From contig CAYQDB010000002.1 in NCBI GenBank assembly GCA_964416195.1, positions 62,001 through 126,000 on the forward strand: 64,000 nucleotides of DNA, given 5' to 3'. The notes beneath the pieces were generated by a model. It was given only the letters and a program-made list of their open reading frames with translations, had not been told where the DNA came from and searched no databases. Below are positions 16,252 through 25,466 of this stretch, piece by piece (the first letter of the stretch is position 1; each line of letters begins with the position of its first letter). The position numbers and the translations under genes were made by a program. The stretch is from CAYQDB01 sp964416195. Lineage in GTDB: Bacteria; Zixibacteria; MSB-5A5; GN15; FEB-12.

Positions 16252-17745
16252 GTGGGTGATTCAAACATATTCAAGAACTTCATTAATGGTGAGTGGGTCG
16301 AGTCCGCATCGGGCGAGACCTTTGAGAACCGTAACCCGGCTAATAGCGATGAACTGGTCGGTGTTTTCCAGAAGTCGACGGCTGATGACGCTAATGCGGC
16401 GATCGAAGCAGCCGCTGAGGCTTACAAAAAGTGGCGGTTGGTGCCCGCTCCCAAGCGAGGGGAGATCATCTACCGCATAGCATCGCGGCTTCTCAAGGAA
16501 AAAGAGAATCTCTCCCGGGATATGACCCGTGAAATGGGTAAGATTATCCAGGAAACGAGGGGAGATGTGCAGGAAGCGATTGATATGACCTTCTACATGG
16601 CTGGTGAAGGACGCCGGCTCTTTGGTATGACGACACCGTCAGAGTTGCAGAACAAGTTCAATATGACCTTCCGTCAGCCACTCGGGGTATGTTCTTTTAT
16701 CACGCCGTGGAATTTCCCGATGGCGATCCCGTCCTGGAAGACAATGCCGGCACTGATTTGCGGCAACACTGTTGTTATCAAGCCTGCTACCGATACCCCT
16801 CTTTCGGTGGCCAACTTCGTCCGGATATGTTACGAGGAAGGTCTGCCTCCCGGCGTACTGAACATGGTCACCGGTTCCGGCTCAACACTCGGAGACACCC
16901 TCATCAAAAGCCCGCAGGTCAGGGTTGTATCGTTCACCGGTTCCACTGAGACAGGCCGCAAAGTATCCGAGGGCTGTGCGAGCAATTTCAAGCACGTTTG
17001 CCTTGAAATGGGCGGGAAGAATGTTGAGATCGTAATGGACGATGCTGATTTGGAGCTGGCCGTTGACGGCGCTCTCTGGGGTGCGTTCGGTACTACCGGC
17101 CAGCGTTGTACGGCCACCAGCCGTCTGATTTGCCACAAAGATGTTGTAGATAAGGTTACCTCCATGTTGACAGAGCGGGCCCGAAAGTTGAAAATCGGTA
17201 ACGGTCTGGATGAGTCGACAGAAATGGGACCACTGATTAATCAGGCGCAGCTTGACACTGTCCTGGGATACGTCGAAATCGGCAAGAAGGATGGAGCCAA
17301 GCTGGTTACAGGTGGAGAAAAGCTGACCGGTGGTAATTACGACAAAGGATTTTTCGTACAGCCGACGATTTTCGGTGAGGTCACTCAGCAGATGCGCATC
17401 TGGCGGGAGGAGATCTTCGGACCAGTACTCTCGATTGCAAAATTCGACACCTTTGAGCAAGCTATAGAAATGGCGAACGACACCAACTACGGTCTGTCGG
17501 CTTCCATCTACACCCGCGATATCAACAAGGCATACACCGCCATGCGCGACGTGTACACTGGTATCTTCTACGTGAATGCCCCGACAATCGGCGCTGAAAC
17601 CCACCTGCCATTTGGAGGAACCAAAGAAACTGGTAACGGTCACCGCGAGGCTGCCACAGCAGCTCTTGATGTCTTCAGTGAATGGAAGTCGATCTATGTT
17701 GACTTTTCCGGTAGCCTGCAGCGGGCGCAGATTGACAACAGTTGA
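16252..17745 (+). CDS. NAD(P)-dependent aldehyde dehydrogenase
   Basis: A 497-residue ALDH-superfamily enzyme oxidising an aldehyde to a carboxylate. The general-base Glu lies in CLEMGGKNVE and the catalytic Cys in TTGQRCTATS. SFTGSTETGRK (Rossmann glycine), PWNFPMAIPSWK and the EEIFGPVL segment are also present. The C-terminal LPFGGTKETGNGHREA and the WKSIYVDFSG ending are like ALDH7/semialdehyde-type enzymes, but the substrate cannot be set from sequence. The GTG start follows GGAG with a 6 nt spacer. It stands alone after a clear promoter. Confidence 0.88.
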   Translation: MGDSNIFKNFINGEWVESASGETFENRNPANSDELVGVFQKSTADDANAAIEAAAEAYKKWRLVPAPKRGEIIYRIASRLLKEKENLSRDMTREMGKIIQETRGDVQEAIDMTFYMAGEGRRLFGMTTPSELQNKFNMTFRQPLGVCSFITPWNFPMAIPSWKTMPALICGNTVVIKPATDTPLSVANFVRICYEEGLPPGVLNMVTGSGSTLGDTLIKSPQVRVVSFTGSTETGRKVSEGCASNFKHVCLEMGGKNVEIVMDDADLELAVDGALWGAFGTTGQRCTATSRLICHKDVVDKVTSMLTERARKLKIGNGLDESTEMGPLINQAQLDTVLGYVEIGKKDGAKLVTGGEKLTGGNYDKGFFVQPTIFGEVTQQMRIWREEIFGPVLSIAKFDTFEQAIEMANDTNYGLSASIYTRDINKAYTAMRDVYTGIFYVNAPTIGAETHLPFGGTKETGNGHREAATAALDVFSEWKSIYVDFSGSLQRAQIDNS

Positions 17746-17924
17746 CGTGAAGGACGAAGGCTTGGAACTCTGCAAATTCATACTGGACAATTACTTCCAG
17801 TATACGCCATGCTATATGCTGCTGTTTATTTGGTGGGCTTCGTCTATTTAGGACTCTGGTATTTAGTCGTATTTATGTAGACGTTTTTTTAAGCGGCGGA
17901 GACCTGAATTGACTGGAGAATAAC

Positions 17925-19289
17925 ATGGCTAAGTGTAAGAAGAAGATAATCATTATGGGGGCTGCCGGGCGTGATTTTCATAATTTCAATACCTTGTATC
18001 GTAACAATGATGCGGTTGAGGTGATTGCTTTCACCGCCACCCAGATTCCCGATATTGACGGGCGAACCTACCCGGCGGTTCTGGCCGGTAAGTTGTACCC
18101 GAAGGGAATCCCCATCCATGAAGAAAAGAATCTGCTCAACCTCATCAAGAAGCACTCGGTCGATGAGGTTGTTTTCTCTTATTCTGACGTTCCTTACCAG
18201 TACGTAATGGAGAAGGCTGCCTACGTTATGAAGGCCGGTGCGCGATTTGCAGTTGAGGGTGGCGCCCCGACGATGATAGGGTCAACTAAGCCGGTGGTGG
18301 CTGTCTGTGCTGTGCGCACTGGCTGCGGTAAGTCGCAGACCAGCCGTAAAGTAGTCCGGGTGTTGCAGGAGATGGGTCAGAAGGTGGTTGCGATTCGTCA
18401 CCCGATGCCCTATGGCGACCTGGCCAAGCAGTCCTGTCAGCGTTTTGCAACGCTGGCTGACCTTGATAAAAACAAGTGTACTATTGAAGAGCGCGAGGAA
18501 TATGAGCCGCACATTGTCAAGGGCGTGATTGTGTACGCCGGGGTGGACTATGAGATGATCGTTCGTGAGGCCGAGAAAGAGGCCGATGTCATTCTGTGGG
18601 ATGGCGGTAACAACGACATGTCATTCTATAAGCCCGACCTCATGATAACTGTTGTCGATCCCCACCGAGCGGGACATGAGATATCGTACTATCCCGGCCA
18701 GGTGAACCTTCTGATGGCCGATGCGATCGTCATCAACAAAATCGATTCTGCTGATGGAGAAGATATCGCGGAGGTGCGCGCAAATATCTCGAAGTACAAC
18801 CCCGAGGCGGTCGTGATCGATGCTGCCAGCCCGGTTGAGGTGGACAGGTGGGAGCTAATCCGGGGCAAGAAAGTTCTCGTTGTCGAGGATGGTCCCACAC
18901 TGACGCACGGCGAAATGGCCTACGGCGCCGGGGTGGTGGCGGCTGATAAATTTGGTGCTTCTGAACTGGTGGACCCACGCCCGTATACCGTTGGATTGAT
19001 TACTGAAACGTTCGAAAAGTATCCGGATATAGGTGTTTTGCTGCCGGCGATGGGCTATGGCGCCAGCCAGGTCAAGGACCTTGAAACGACTATCAACCGC
19101 ACCAAATGTGATTTGGTTATTATTGCCACACCGATTGATTTAACTCGTTTGATCAAGATCAAGAAACCGACCGTGCGGGTTTCCTACAGTTTGCAGGAGA
19201 TCGGGTCGCCAAACCTAACTACGGTGTTGGATGGCTTCATGAAGGGCAAACGACGGAGAGTCTCAACAAAGAAAGATTCACGCAAGTAG
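17925..19289 (+). CDS. P-loop GTPase related to cyclic 2,3-diphosphoglycerate synthetase
   Basis: A 454-residue soluble protein. The N-terminal about 115 residues form a nucleotide/CoA-binding-like fold (IIIMGAAGRDFHNFNT). Then comes a P-loop domain with AVRTGCGKSQTSR and an aspartate switch region (ILWDGGNNDM), with INKID as a G4-like guanine-specificity motif. This architecture matches proteins annotated as CpgS-like in databases. Authentic cDPG synthesis is known in methanogenic archaea, and most bacterial members have no shown activity, so the role here is unknown. The C-terminus is basic. The next gene is carbamate kinase after 83 bp, a pairing that may be functional. Start: GGAG, 8 nt, ATG. 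Confidence 0.75.
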   Translation: MAKCKKKIIIMGAAGRDFHNFNTLYRNNDAVEVIAFTATQIPDIDGRTYPAVLAGKLYPKGIPIHEEKNLLNLIKKHSVDEVVFSYSDVPYQYVMEKAAYVMKAGARFAVEGGAPTMIGSTKPVVAVCAVRTGCGKSQTSRKVVRVLQEMGQKVVAIRHPMPYGDLAKQSCQRFATLADLDKNKCTIEEREEYEPHIVKGVIVYAGVDYEMIVREAEKEADVILWDGGNNDMSFYKPDLMITVVDPHRAGHEISYYPGQVNLLMADAIVINKIDSADGEDIAEVRANISKYNPEAVVIDAASPVEVDRWELIRGKKVLVVEDGPTLTHGEMAYGAGVVAADKFGASELVDPRPYTVGLITETFEKYPDIGVLLPAMGYGASQVKDLETTINRTKCDLVIIATPIDLTRLIKIKKPTVRVSYSLQEIGSPNLTTVLDGFMKGKRRRVSTKKDSRK

Positions 19290-19372
19290 AAGTGAAGGTG
19301 AGTTGCCGGGCTGGGAAATTGTCCGGTCCGGCTTGATTTGGCCCTGTTTGTATAGGCAATGGTATCGGTACT

Positions 19373-20323
19373 ATGACTGCAAAGAGAACAGCAGTGATTG
19401 CCCTTGGCGGGAATGCCATAAGCCAGCCCGGGCAGGAAGACACCATTACCCACCAGTTTGCAAATACACGCCAGTCGCTTGATGGTATTGTTCAACTGGC
19501 CCGTGAGGGGTTTAACCTAGCGGTGACCCACGGAAATGGTCCCCAGGTTGGCAACGCACTGTTGCGGACGGAGCTGGCTCTAGGCAGAGCTCCCAACTTG
19601 CCGCTTGGTGTTCTTGTGGCGGATACCGAGGGGGGAATGGGGTACATGATTGAGCAGTCGCTCCAGAATCGCCTGCGTGCGGAGAAAATCGACCGTCCGG
19701 TGGTAACTATCATAACTCAGATGCTGGTCGACAAAAATGATCCTGCAATTGACAACCCAACCAAGTTCATCGGGCAGTTCTACTCGGAACGGGAAGCGAA
19801 AGAGCGCGCCCGTACGCTCAACTGGCAGGTGAAAAGGGACGCCAATCGCGGTTGGCGTCGAGTGGTCCCATCACCTGTTCCTTACAAGGCTGTGGAAGCG
19901 CCCACAATAAGAAAACTGGTGGAAGGAGGGACTATCGTCATCGCTGCCGGCGGAGGGGGCATTCCGGTCTACATCGACGGCAAGGGGAACTACGAGGGAC
20001 TTGATGCCGTTATTGACAAAGACCTTGCCTCGGCTGTCGTTGCCAGTGAGATCGGAGCTGATGTTCTGGCAATACTGACGTCGGTAGACAAGGTCGCGCT
20101 CGACTATGGCCGGCCAAATCAGAAGGAGCTTGATACTATGACCATCTCTGAGGCCAGGAGGTATTATGATCAGGGGTATTTTCCTCCGGGCTCAATGGGG
20201 CCAAAGATAGAGGCTGCAATCAAGTTCCTTGAAGGTGGCGGAGGCATGGTTGCCATTTCGTCACTTGAAAATGCGCGAAAGTCAGTGTATGGAGAGGCCG
20301 GAACACGGATTATTCCGGATTGA
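19373..20323 (+). CDS. arcC: Carbamate kinase
   Basis: Catalyses reversible phosphate transfer between carbamoyl phosphate and ADP, yielding ATP in the catabolic direction. The 316 residues show VIALGGNAI, THGNGPQVGN, the AGGGGIPV nucleotide segment, AVIDKDLASAVVA and GSMGPKIEAA, all standard ArcC motifs. No arginine deiminase or ornithine carbamoyltransferase is adjacent, so the source of carbamoyl phosphate is unclear. The ribosome site is weak. It follows the CpgS-like GTPase and precedes the CCA-adding enzyme by 2 nt. Confidence 0.92.
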   Translation: MTAKRTAVIALGGNAISQPGQEDTITHQFANTRQSLDGIVQLAREGFNLAVTHGNGPQVGNALLRTELALGRAPNLPLGVLVADTEGGMGYMIEQSLQNRLRAEKIDRPVVTIITQMLVDKNDPAIDNPTKFIGQFYSEREAKERARTLNWQVKRDANRGWRRVVPSPVPYKAVEAPTIRKLVEGGTIVIAAGGGGIPVYIDGKGNYEGLDAVIDKDLASAVVASEIGADVLAILTSVDKVALDYGRPNQKELDTMTISEARRYYDQGYFPPGSMGPKIEAAIKFLEGGGGMVAISSLENARKSVYGEAGTRIIPD

Positions 20324-20325
20324 GC

Positions 20326-21744
20326 ATGTGTAAGCTGTCACAGCAGGCAATCGATAACATATCGCGCCGGGGCCGGATTTTCGAGGTTGGAGGAGCGGTT
20401 CGCGATAGTATTCTTTACGGTGACGATACCGTCCAGGATCGGGATTACCTTGTCACCGGCATACCCTATGATGAGTTGACGCAGATACTCAGGAACTACG
20501 GTCAGGTAAACCTTGTGGGTAGAAGCTTTGGGGTTGTCAAGTTTACTCAGGTTACTTCCGGTATGCCGCAGACCTTTGATATAACTCTACCGCGCCGCGA
20601 GCACTCGATCGGTGTTGGGCACCGAGACTTTGACGTTGCCTTTGACCCAAACCTGAAAGTCGAAGAGGATCTGGCTCGACGCGATTTTACCGTCAATGCT
20701 ATGGCATTGGCTCTCGACAATGATGAGTTGATTGACCCGTTGGAGGGGCGCCTCGACCTTGAAAGACGACAGATTCGCATGGTGTACGACGCCTCGTTCG
20801 AGGACGACCCGTTAAGAATGCTACGGGCAGTACAGTTTGCGGCTCGTTTTGAGTTTACGATTGAATCGGGTACATTAGAGGCAATGCGCCGCCATGCTCC
20901 TCTGATAAGAACTGTGTCGAGTGAGCGTATCGCCGAGGAGTTGAACAAGCTGCTGGTGCTGGCGAGAAGGCCCTCTGTCGGCTTCCGGTTTATGCACGAT
21001 GCCGGCCTTTTGTACGAGATTCTGCCGGAGTTGGATGAGTGTGTTGGGGTTGAGCAGCCGGGAGGGTACCACAAGTATGATGTTTTTGATCATACCCTTT
21101 ACACTATTGACGCCTGTCAGCCACAACTGCGCCTGAGGCTGGCCGCTCTGTTTCATGACATTAACAAGCCGCAGTGCAGATACCTGGTTGAAGACGGGGC
21201 GACATTCTACGGACACGAACTGAGCGGCGCTAAGACTACTCTGGCTGTGATGCGGCGGCTTAGATATCCCAATGATCTGGCTGGGGAGGTAGCTACTCTC
21301 GTGGAACGCCACATGTTCACCACTGATGTCGGTGACAAAGGGCTGCGGCGACTACTGAGACGGGTGGGAACAGAGCTGATCTTTGACCTGCTTGATCTCA
21401 GACGCGCGGATGTGGAGGCGCAGGGCATGGGCGGCGCCACAGACGACGTGGATCAGTTTGAGCAGCAAATCAGGGCTGAGCTCTCGCGTAAACCGCCTCT
21501 CACTGTGTCGGACCTGGCTCTGAACGGTCATGACGTGATGGATTTATTTGGCCTCGATCCGGGACCGGCAGTGGGAAAAATCATCAGCTATTTACTGGAG
21601 CAGGTTCTCGACAACCCGGAAAACAACAGTCGAGAGGTTCTGCAGTCTCTGGCTGAAGAGTACTATGAAAAGAATGTCAAAACATCGAGCAGCAAGAGAA
21701 CAAACCAAAATATAACCAACGACGTTGGCGACAAGGAAAACTGA
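20326..21744 (+). CDS. cca: CCA tRNA nucleotidyltransferase / poly(A) polymerase family with HD domain
   Basis: Adds or repairs the 3' CCA of tRNA. Class II head domain: EVGGAVRDSIL, the catalytic VQDRDYLV, RRDFTVNAMAL, then DDPLRMLRAVQFAARF. A C-terminal HD phosphohydrolase-like domain follows with LFHDINKPQ (usual form HDIGKP, so Gly is replaced by Asn) and ERHMF. The 472-residue length fits HD-containing CCA enzymes; a pure A-adding enzyme cannot be excluded. ATG 20326 is chosen over the in-frame TTG at 20320 that overlaps the arcC stop. The C-terminal tail is charged and not conserved. sucC starts 2 nt after its stop. Confidence 0.88.
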   Translation: MCKLSQQAIDNISRRGRIFEVGGAVRDSILYGDDTVQDRDYLVTGIPYDELTQILRNYGQVNLVGRSFGVVKFTQVTSGMPQTFDITLPRREHSIGVGHRDFDVAFDPNLKVEEDLARRDFTVNAMALALDNDELIDPLEGRLDLERRQIRMVYDASFEDDPLRMLRAVQFAARFEFTIESGTLEAMRRHAPLIRTVSSERIAEELNKLLVLARRPSVGFRFMHDAGLLYEILPELDECVGVEQPGGYHKYDVFDHTLYTIDACQPQLRLRLAALFHDINKPQCRYLVEDGATFYGHELSGAKTTLAVMRRLRYPNDLAGEVATLVERHMFTTDVGDKGLRRLLRRVGTELIFDLLDLRRADVEAQGMGGATDDVDQFEQQIRAELSRKPPLTVSDLALNGHDVMDLFGLDPGPAVGKIISYLLEQVLDNPENNSREVLQSLAEEYYEKNVKTSSSKRTNQNITNDVGDKEN

Positions 21745-21746
21745 CA

Positions 21747-22883
21747 ATGAAGATCCACGAGTATCAAGCAAAGCAAATTTTCGCTGACGGCGGCATTCCG
21801 GTCCCGGCGGGCGAGGTGGCCGCCACTCCGCCTGATGCTGAGGCGATTGCGCGAAATCTGGGCAAGCCGGTGATGGTGAAGGCGCAGGTTCATGTCGGTG
21901 GTCGAGGCAAAGCCGGCGGGATCAAGTATGCAGAAAACGCCGAGGCAGCCAAGATTCTTGCTCAAAGCATCCTGGGCATGGACATAAAGGGGTTGACGGT
22001 TAAGAAAGTCCTCGTCACGGCTGCCGAAAATATTATCTCGGAATCCTATGTCGGGATTATTCTCGATCGTGCTACCAAGCAGCCGGTTATCATGGTTTCC
22101 CCTGCCGGAGGGGTAGACATCGAGGAAGTAGCCGCTAAAACTCCCGAGAAAATCTTCAAGCTGTATGTCGACCCTGTGGTGGGTCTCAAAGGCTACCAGG
22201 CGCGTAACCTTGCCTATAAGCTGTACCGGGACATTAGGCAGGTACGTCAGGCAGCGGACATCATTATGAAGCTGTACGATGTTTTTTGGAAGGTGGACGC
22301 CTCCCTGGTCGAAATCAATCCCTTGGTAACCAGTGCCTCTGGAGATGTCGTTGCGCTTGATGCCAAGATTAATATTGATGATAACGGTCTCTTCCGTCAC
22401 GGCGACGTGGCGGCGATGCGTGATCCCGACGCCGAAGTGCCGGCGGAAGCGGAGGCACGTGAAGCCGATCTGTCCTATGTGAAACTTGACGGCAACATAG
22501 GTTGCATTGTCAACGGCGCCGGTCTGGCGATGGCTACGATGGACCTTGTCAAACGGTACGGCGGTGAACCGGCGAACTTTCTTGACATTGGCGGGTCATC
22601 CAATCCGCAGAAGGTTGTGACAGCAATGAACATTATTCTGTCGGATCCCAACGTCGAGGCTATTCTGATTAACATTTTCGGTGGGATCACCCGCTGTGAC
22701 GACGTGGCCAATGGGATTGTCACAGCCTTTCAGCAATTCAAACCATCGATACCGGTTGTCGTTCGGCTCACCGGTACCAATGAGCTTGAGGCGGCTGAAA
22801 TCCTGAAATCGGTAAACCTGCCTTTTGCCGACACGCTGGACAATGTGGTAAAAAAGGCCATCCAGTTGGCCGGGAAAGAGTGA
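21747..22883 (+). CDS. sucC: Succinate-CoA ligase, beta subunit
   Basis: With SucD it interconverts succinyl-CoA and succinate, forming ATP or GTP. The 378-residue length is typical. N-terminal ATP-grasp signature MKIHEYQAKQIF, then VKAQVHVGGRGKAGG, the VEINPLV metal-binding segment, and the C-terminal NIFGGITRCD phosphohistidine-interacting loop. AAGGA precedes the ATG. sucD follows after 26 nt. The surrounding genes are TCA-cycle related. Confidence 0.96.
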   Translation: MKIHEYQAKQIFADGGIPVPAGEVAATPPDAEAIARNLGKPVMVKAQVHVGGRGKAGGIKYAENAEAAKILAQSILGMDIKGLTVKKVLVTAAENIISESYVGIILDRATKQPVIMVSPAGGVDIEEVAAKTPEKIFKLYVDPVVGLKGYQARNLAYKLYRDIRQVRQAADIIMKLYDVFWKVDASLVEINPLVTSASGDVVALDAKINIDDNGLFRHGDVAAMRDPDAEVPAEAEAREADLSYVKLDGNIGCIVNGAGLAMATMDLVKRYGGEPANFLDIGGSSNPQKVVTAMNIILSDPNVEAILINIFGGITRCDDVANGIVTAFQQFKPSIPVVVRLTGTNELEAAEILKSVNLPFADTLDNVVKKAIQLAGKE

Positions 22884-22909
22884 GAATCGAGAGCGAGGGA
22901 TAGAAAACT

Positions 22910-23968
22910 ATGTCGATATTCATCAACAAAAAGACGAAGGTAGTCGTTCAGGGTATCACCGGGCGCGACGGTTCGTTTCATGCCCGGCAGATGCGAGACT
23001 ACGGGACCAGTGTTGTCGGCGGAGTTACGCCGGGCAAAGGCGGCGCCAAAATCGATGGCATACCGGTTTTTAATACTATGGAAGAGGCCGTTTCCAAGAC
23101 GAGCGCCAATACTTCTGTCATTTATGTTCCTCCGGTGTTTGCCGTGGATGCCATCTACGAGGCGGTTGATGCCGGGATCAAACTGGTGGTATGCATCACC
23201 GAAGGCATACCGGCTAATGACATGATGAAAGTGTACCCGTACGTGAAGGCCAAAGGCGCTCGTCTGATTGGACCGAACTGTCCCGGGCTGATCTCGCCCG
23301 AGCAAGCCAAAGTTGGTATTATGCCGGGCACGATCGTTAAAAAGGGCAACGTAGGTGTCGTCTCCCGCTCCGGCACGCTTACGTACGAAGCCATCTGGGC
23401 GTTGACTCAGGCTGGTATGGGACAGACGACTTGCATTGGTATCGGTGGCGATCAGGTCATTGGTACAAACTTCATCGATTGTCTCGAGGCGTTTGAGAAC
23501 GACAAATCCACCAAGGCGGTAGTGATGATTGGCGAGATTGGTGGCTCCGATGAAGAGAACGCTGCTGAGTACATTAAGAGGAATCTTACCAAACCGGTAG
23601 TGGCTTTTATCGCTGGTCAGACAGCTCCCCCCGGAAAGCGGATGGGACATGCCGGCGCTATTATTTCCGGCGGTTCCGGTATGGCAAAGGACAAGGTCGC
23701 GGCGCTCAATAAGGTTGGTGTACCTGTTGCCGGTTCTCCAACAGAAATCCCGGCGGTTTTGGAGGAGCTCATGGCCAAGTCCAGAAAGAAAGTTGTAGGG
23801 CCGGCAAAGAAAGCTCCTACAAAGAAAGCCGTCACGAAGAAAACAACGACTCGCAAGGCACCGAAGAAAGCAACAGCCAGGGTGAAAACTTCCAGTGTGT
23901 CTGGGAGATCAGCCGCAGAGAAGAAACCTACCACGAAAAAGAAGGCAGCAATAAGAAGAAAGAAATAG
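22910..23968 (+). CDS. sucD: Succinate-CoA ligase, alpha subunit, with lysine-rich C-terminal extension
   Basis: Alpha subunit carrying the CoA site (VQGITGRDGSFHA) and the phosphorylated His in MGHAGAIISGGSG. GPNCPGLISP is also present. The enzyme core ends near residue 287, the usual total length. A further about 65 residues (from 23771) follow in the same frame, composed mostly of Lys, Ala, Thr and Arg in repeated units such as PTKKA, TKKTTT and RKAPKKATA. This resembles the tail of bacterial histone H1-like proteins. No frameshift or stop separates it from the core. Its function is unknown; nucleic-acid or surface binding is only a guess. Confidence 0.93.
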   Translation: MSIFINKKTKVVVQGITGRDGSFHARQMRDYGTSVVGGVTPGKGGAKIDGIPVFNTMEEAVSKTSANTSVIYVPPVFAVDAIYEAVDAGIKLVVCITEGIPANDMMKVYPYVKAKGARLIGPNCPGLISPEQAKVGIMPGTIVKKGNVGVVSRSGTLTYEAIWALTQAGMGQTTCIGIGGDQVIGTNFIDCLEAFENDKSTKAVVMIGEIGGSDEENAAEYIKRNLTKPVVAFIAGQTAPPGKRMGHAGAIISGGSGMAKDKVAALNKVGVPVAGSPTEIPAVLEELMAKSRKKVVGPAKKAPTKKAVTKKTTTRKAPKKATARVKTSSVSGRSAAEKKPTTKKKAAIRRKK

Positions 23969-24016
23969 CAAATATAGCAACAGGAATTCCCACGCCTACG
24001 TGCTGGGTAGTTTGCT
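23967..24016. repeat. Imperfect palindrome downstream of sucD
   Basis: Outer arms AGCAAA (23967-23972) and TTTGCT (24011-24016) enclose an inner hairpin CCCAC...GTGCTGGG with one bulge (23989-24007). Read on the minus strand the inner part ends GTGGGAATTC, like the hairpin at 4710-4727, so it may be a diverged member of the same palindrome family. Confidence 0.4.
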
Positions 24017-24033
24017 AACTTTGAGGGTGTGCT

Positions 24034-24297
24034 ATGACAGGATCGAAAACGGTGGGTGAATCACAGTCCAAACCTGCCGGCAAAAGCAAGTATGACTATT
24101 CCAAGGGACCGCCTCCCTTGAATATCAATCTCAGTTGGTGCAAGGCATGCAACATCTGCATTGCCCTGTGTCCGAAGCAGGTCTTTGAGCCTGATCGGGA
24201 TGGCAAGCCGATCGTGGCTCGACCTGAAGACTGCACCCAGTGCACTATCTGCTGGGTGCATTGTCCTGATCTCGCCATAACATCGAATTACAAATAA
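24034..24297 (+). CDS. korD: 2-oxoacid:ferredoxin oxidoreductase, ferredoxin-like delta subunit
   Basis: An 87-residue 2x[4Fe-4S] protein. The two cluster motifs are CKACNICIALCP and CTQCTICWVHCP. A flexible N-terminal stretch of about 30 residues precedes them. It is placed directly before the alpha, beta and gamma genes and is the expected electron-accepting subunit of the four-part enzyme. GAGGG lies before the ATG. Confidence 0.9.
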   Translation: MTGSKTVGESQSKPAGKSKYDYSKGPPPLNINLSWCKACNICIALCPKQVFEPDRDGKPIVARPEDCTQCTICWVHCPDLAITSNYK

Positions 24298-24329
24298 GAC
24301 ATGCAAAGCATGTTTTGAAGGAAGGTACT

Positions 24330-25466
24330 ATGGCTGACACCGAGAGAGAACTACTGGGGGGGAATATGGCCTGTGTTCGCGGAGCCATCTATGCCGGTAT
24401 GAGGTTCTTCGCCGGTTATCCGATTACCCCGTCGACAGAAGTGGCCGAGGGCTGTGCTTTGGAGCTGCCCAAGATTGGTGGCAAGTTTATTCAGATGGAA
24501 GATGAGATTGCTTCCATGGGGGCCATAGTGGGTGCTTCGAGGGCCGGTCTGAAAGCTATGACGGCAACTTCCGGCCCCGGCTATTCTCTGATGGTTGAGA
24601 ACATCGGTTACGCTTACATGACAGAAACCCCGTGTGTGGTAGTGAATGTCCAGCGTGGAGGGCCGTCGACAGGTCTGCCCACAAAAGTCAGCCAGTCGGA
24701 CACGATGCAGGCCCGCTGGGGTCCTCACGGGGATTACACTGCCATTGCCATAGCTCCATCAACTGTAGCCGAGATCATTACCGAAACGATCCGAGCCTTC
24801 AATCTGGCTGAGAGGTTCCGGACGCCAGTGACCATTCTTCTTGATGAATCTCTTGCGCACATGCGCGAGATGGTTTCTCTGCCGCGACCGGGGCAGTATG
24901 AGGTCATCAATCGTGTAAAGCCGACTTGCAAACCCGAGAACTATGTTCCTTTCGGCCCCATGGACAATGGCGTAAATCCGATGCCGACCTACGGTGATGG
25001 GTATCGGTACTATATAACCGGTCTCACGCATGACGCTATGGGGTTTCCTACCAACCGTTCCGAGGAGATTGTCCCAAAGCTGGACAAGCTGCGGCGCAAA
25101 ATCGAAAACTACAAAGATGAAATTTTCAAATTGCGCGTTGACAAGATGGATGATGCCGAGATTGCCTTTATTTCATATGGCTCGGTGTCCCGTGCAGTTC
25201 TATTGGCGGTGACTCTTGCACGGCAAGCGGGGGTTAAGGTGGGTTCTATCCAACTGCAAACGATATGGCCTTTTCCGGAAGTGCAACTGCGTGATTTGTG
25301 CAGCCGCTGTTCCGAGGTGATCGTGGGCGAGTTGAATATGGGACAGCTTGTTCACGAGGTGAAGCGAGCGTTTCCTTCCGAGATAGAAATACACAGCCTT
25401 TTAAGGTATGACGGTGAAATCATTACCCCAACACAGCTCCTGGGTAAACTTGAGGAGGTGTTATGA
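24330..25466 (+). CDS. korA: 2-oxoglutarate:ferredoxin oxidoreductase, alpha subunit
   Basis: Pyrimidine-binding subunit (378 residues) of a CoA-dependent 2-oxoacid:ferredoxin oxidoreductase. Motifs: GYPITPSTEV, MEDEIASMGAIVGAS, TATSGPGYSLM and QRGGPSTGLPTK, standard for KorA/VorB-type subunits. Substrate assignment to 2-oxoglutarate comes from the neighbours (sucCD upstream, mdh and icd downstream), not from a diagnostic residue. The ATG at 24330 follows GAAGGAAGG; the TTG at 24315 is less likely. The stop overlaps korB (ATGA). Confidence 0.88.
   Translation: MADTERELLGGNMACVRGAIYAGMRFFAGYPITPSTEVAEGCALELPKIGGKFIQMEDEIASMGAIVGASRAGLKAMTATSGPGYSLMVENIGYAYMTETPCVVVNVQRGGPSTGLPTKVSQSDTMQARWGPHGDYTAIAIAPSTVAEIITETIRAFNLAERFRTPVTILLDESLAHMREMVSLPRPGQYEVINRVKPTCKPENYVPFGPMDNGVNPMPTYGDGYRYYITGLTHDAMGFPTNRSEEIVPKLDKLRRKIENYKDEIFKLRVDKMDDAEIAFISYGSVSRAVLLAVTLARQAGVKVGSIQLQTIWPFPEVQLRDLCSRCSEVIVGELNMGQLVHEVKRAFPSEIEIHSLLRYDGEIITPTQLLGKLEEVL

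Noticed and set aside
16882..17790. A 302-codon minus-strand frame opposite the aldehyde dehydrogenase
   Set aside because: It lies antisense to a clearly conserved enzyme and has no recognisable domain; long antisense frames are expected from the codon pattern.
22730..23650. A 306-codon minus-strand frame opposite sucC/sucD
   Set aside because: Shadow of conserved genes, with no family resemblance.
23771..23968. Separate histone-like gene after sucD
   Set aside because: The Lys-rich stretch is in frame with SucD without an intervening stop, and no convincing ribosome site precedes its internal ATG.
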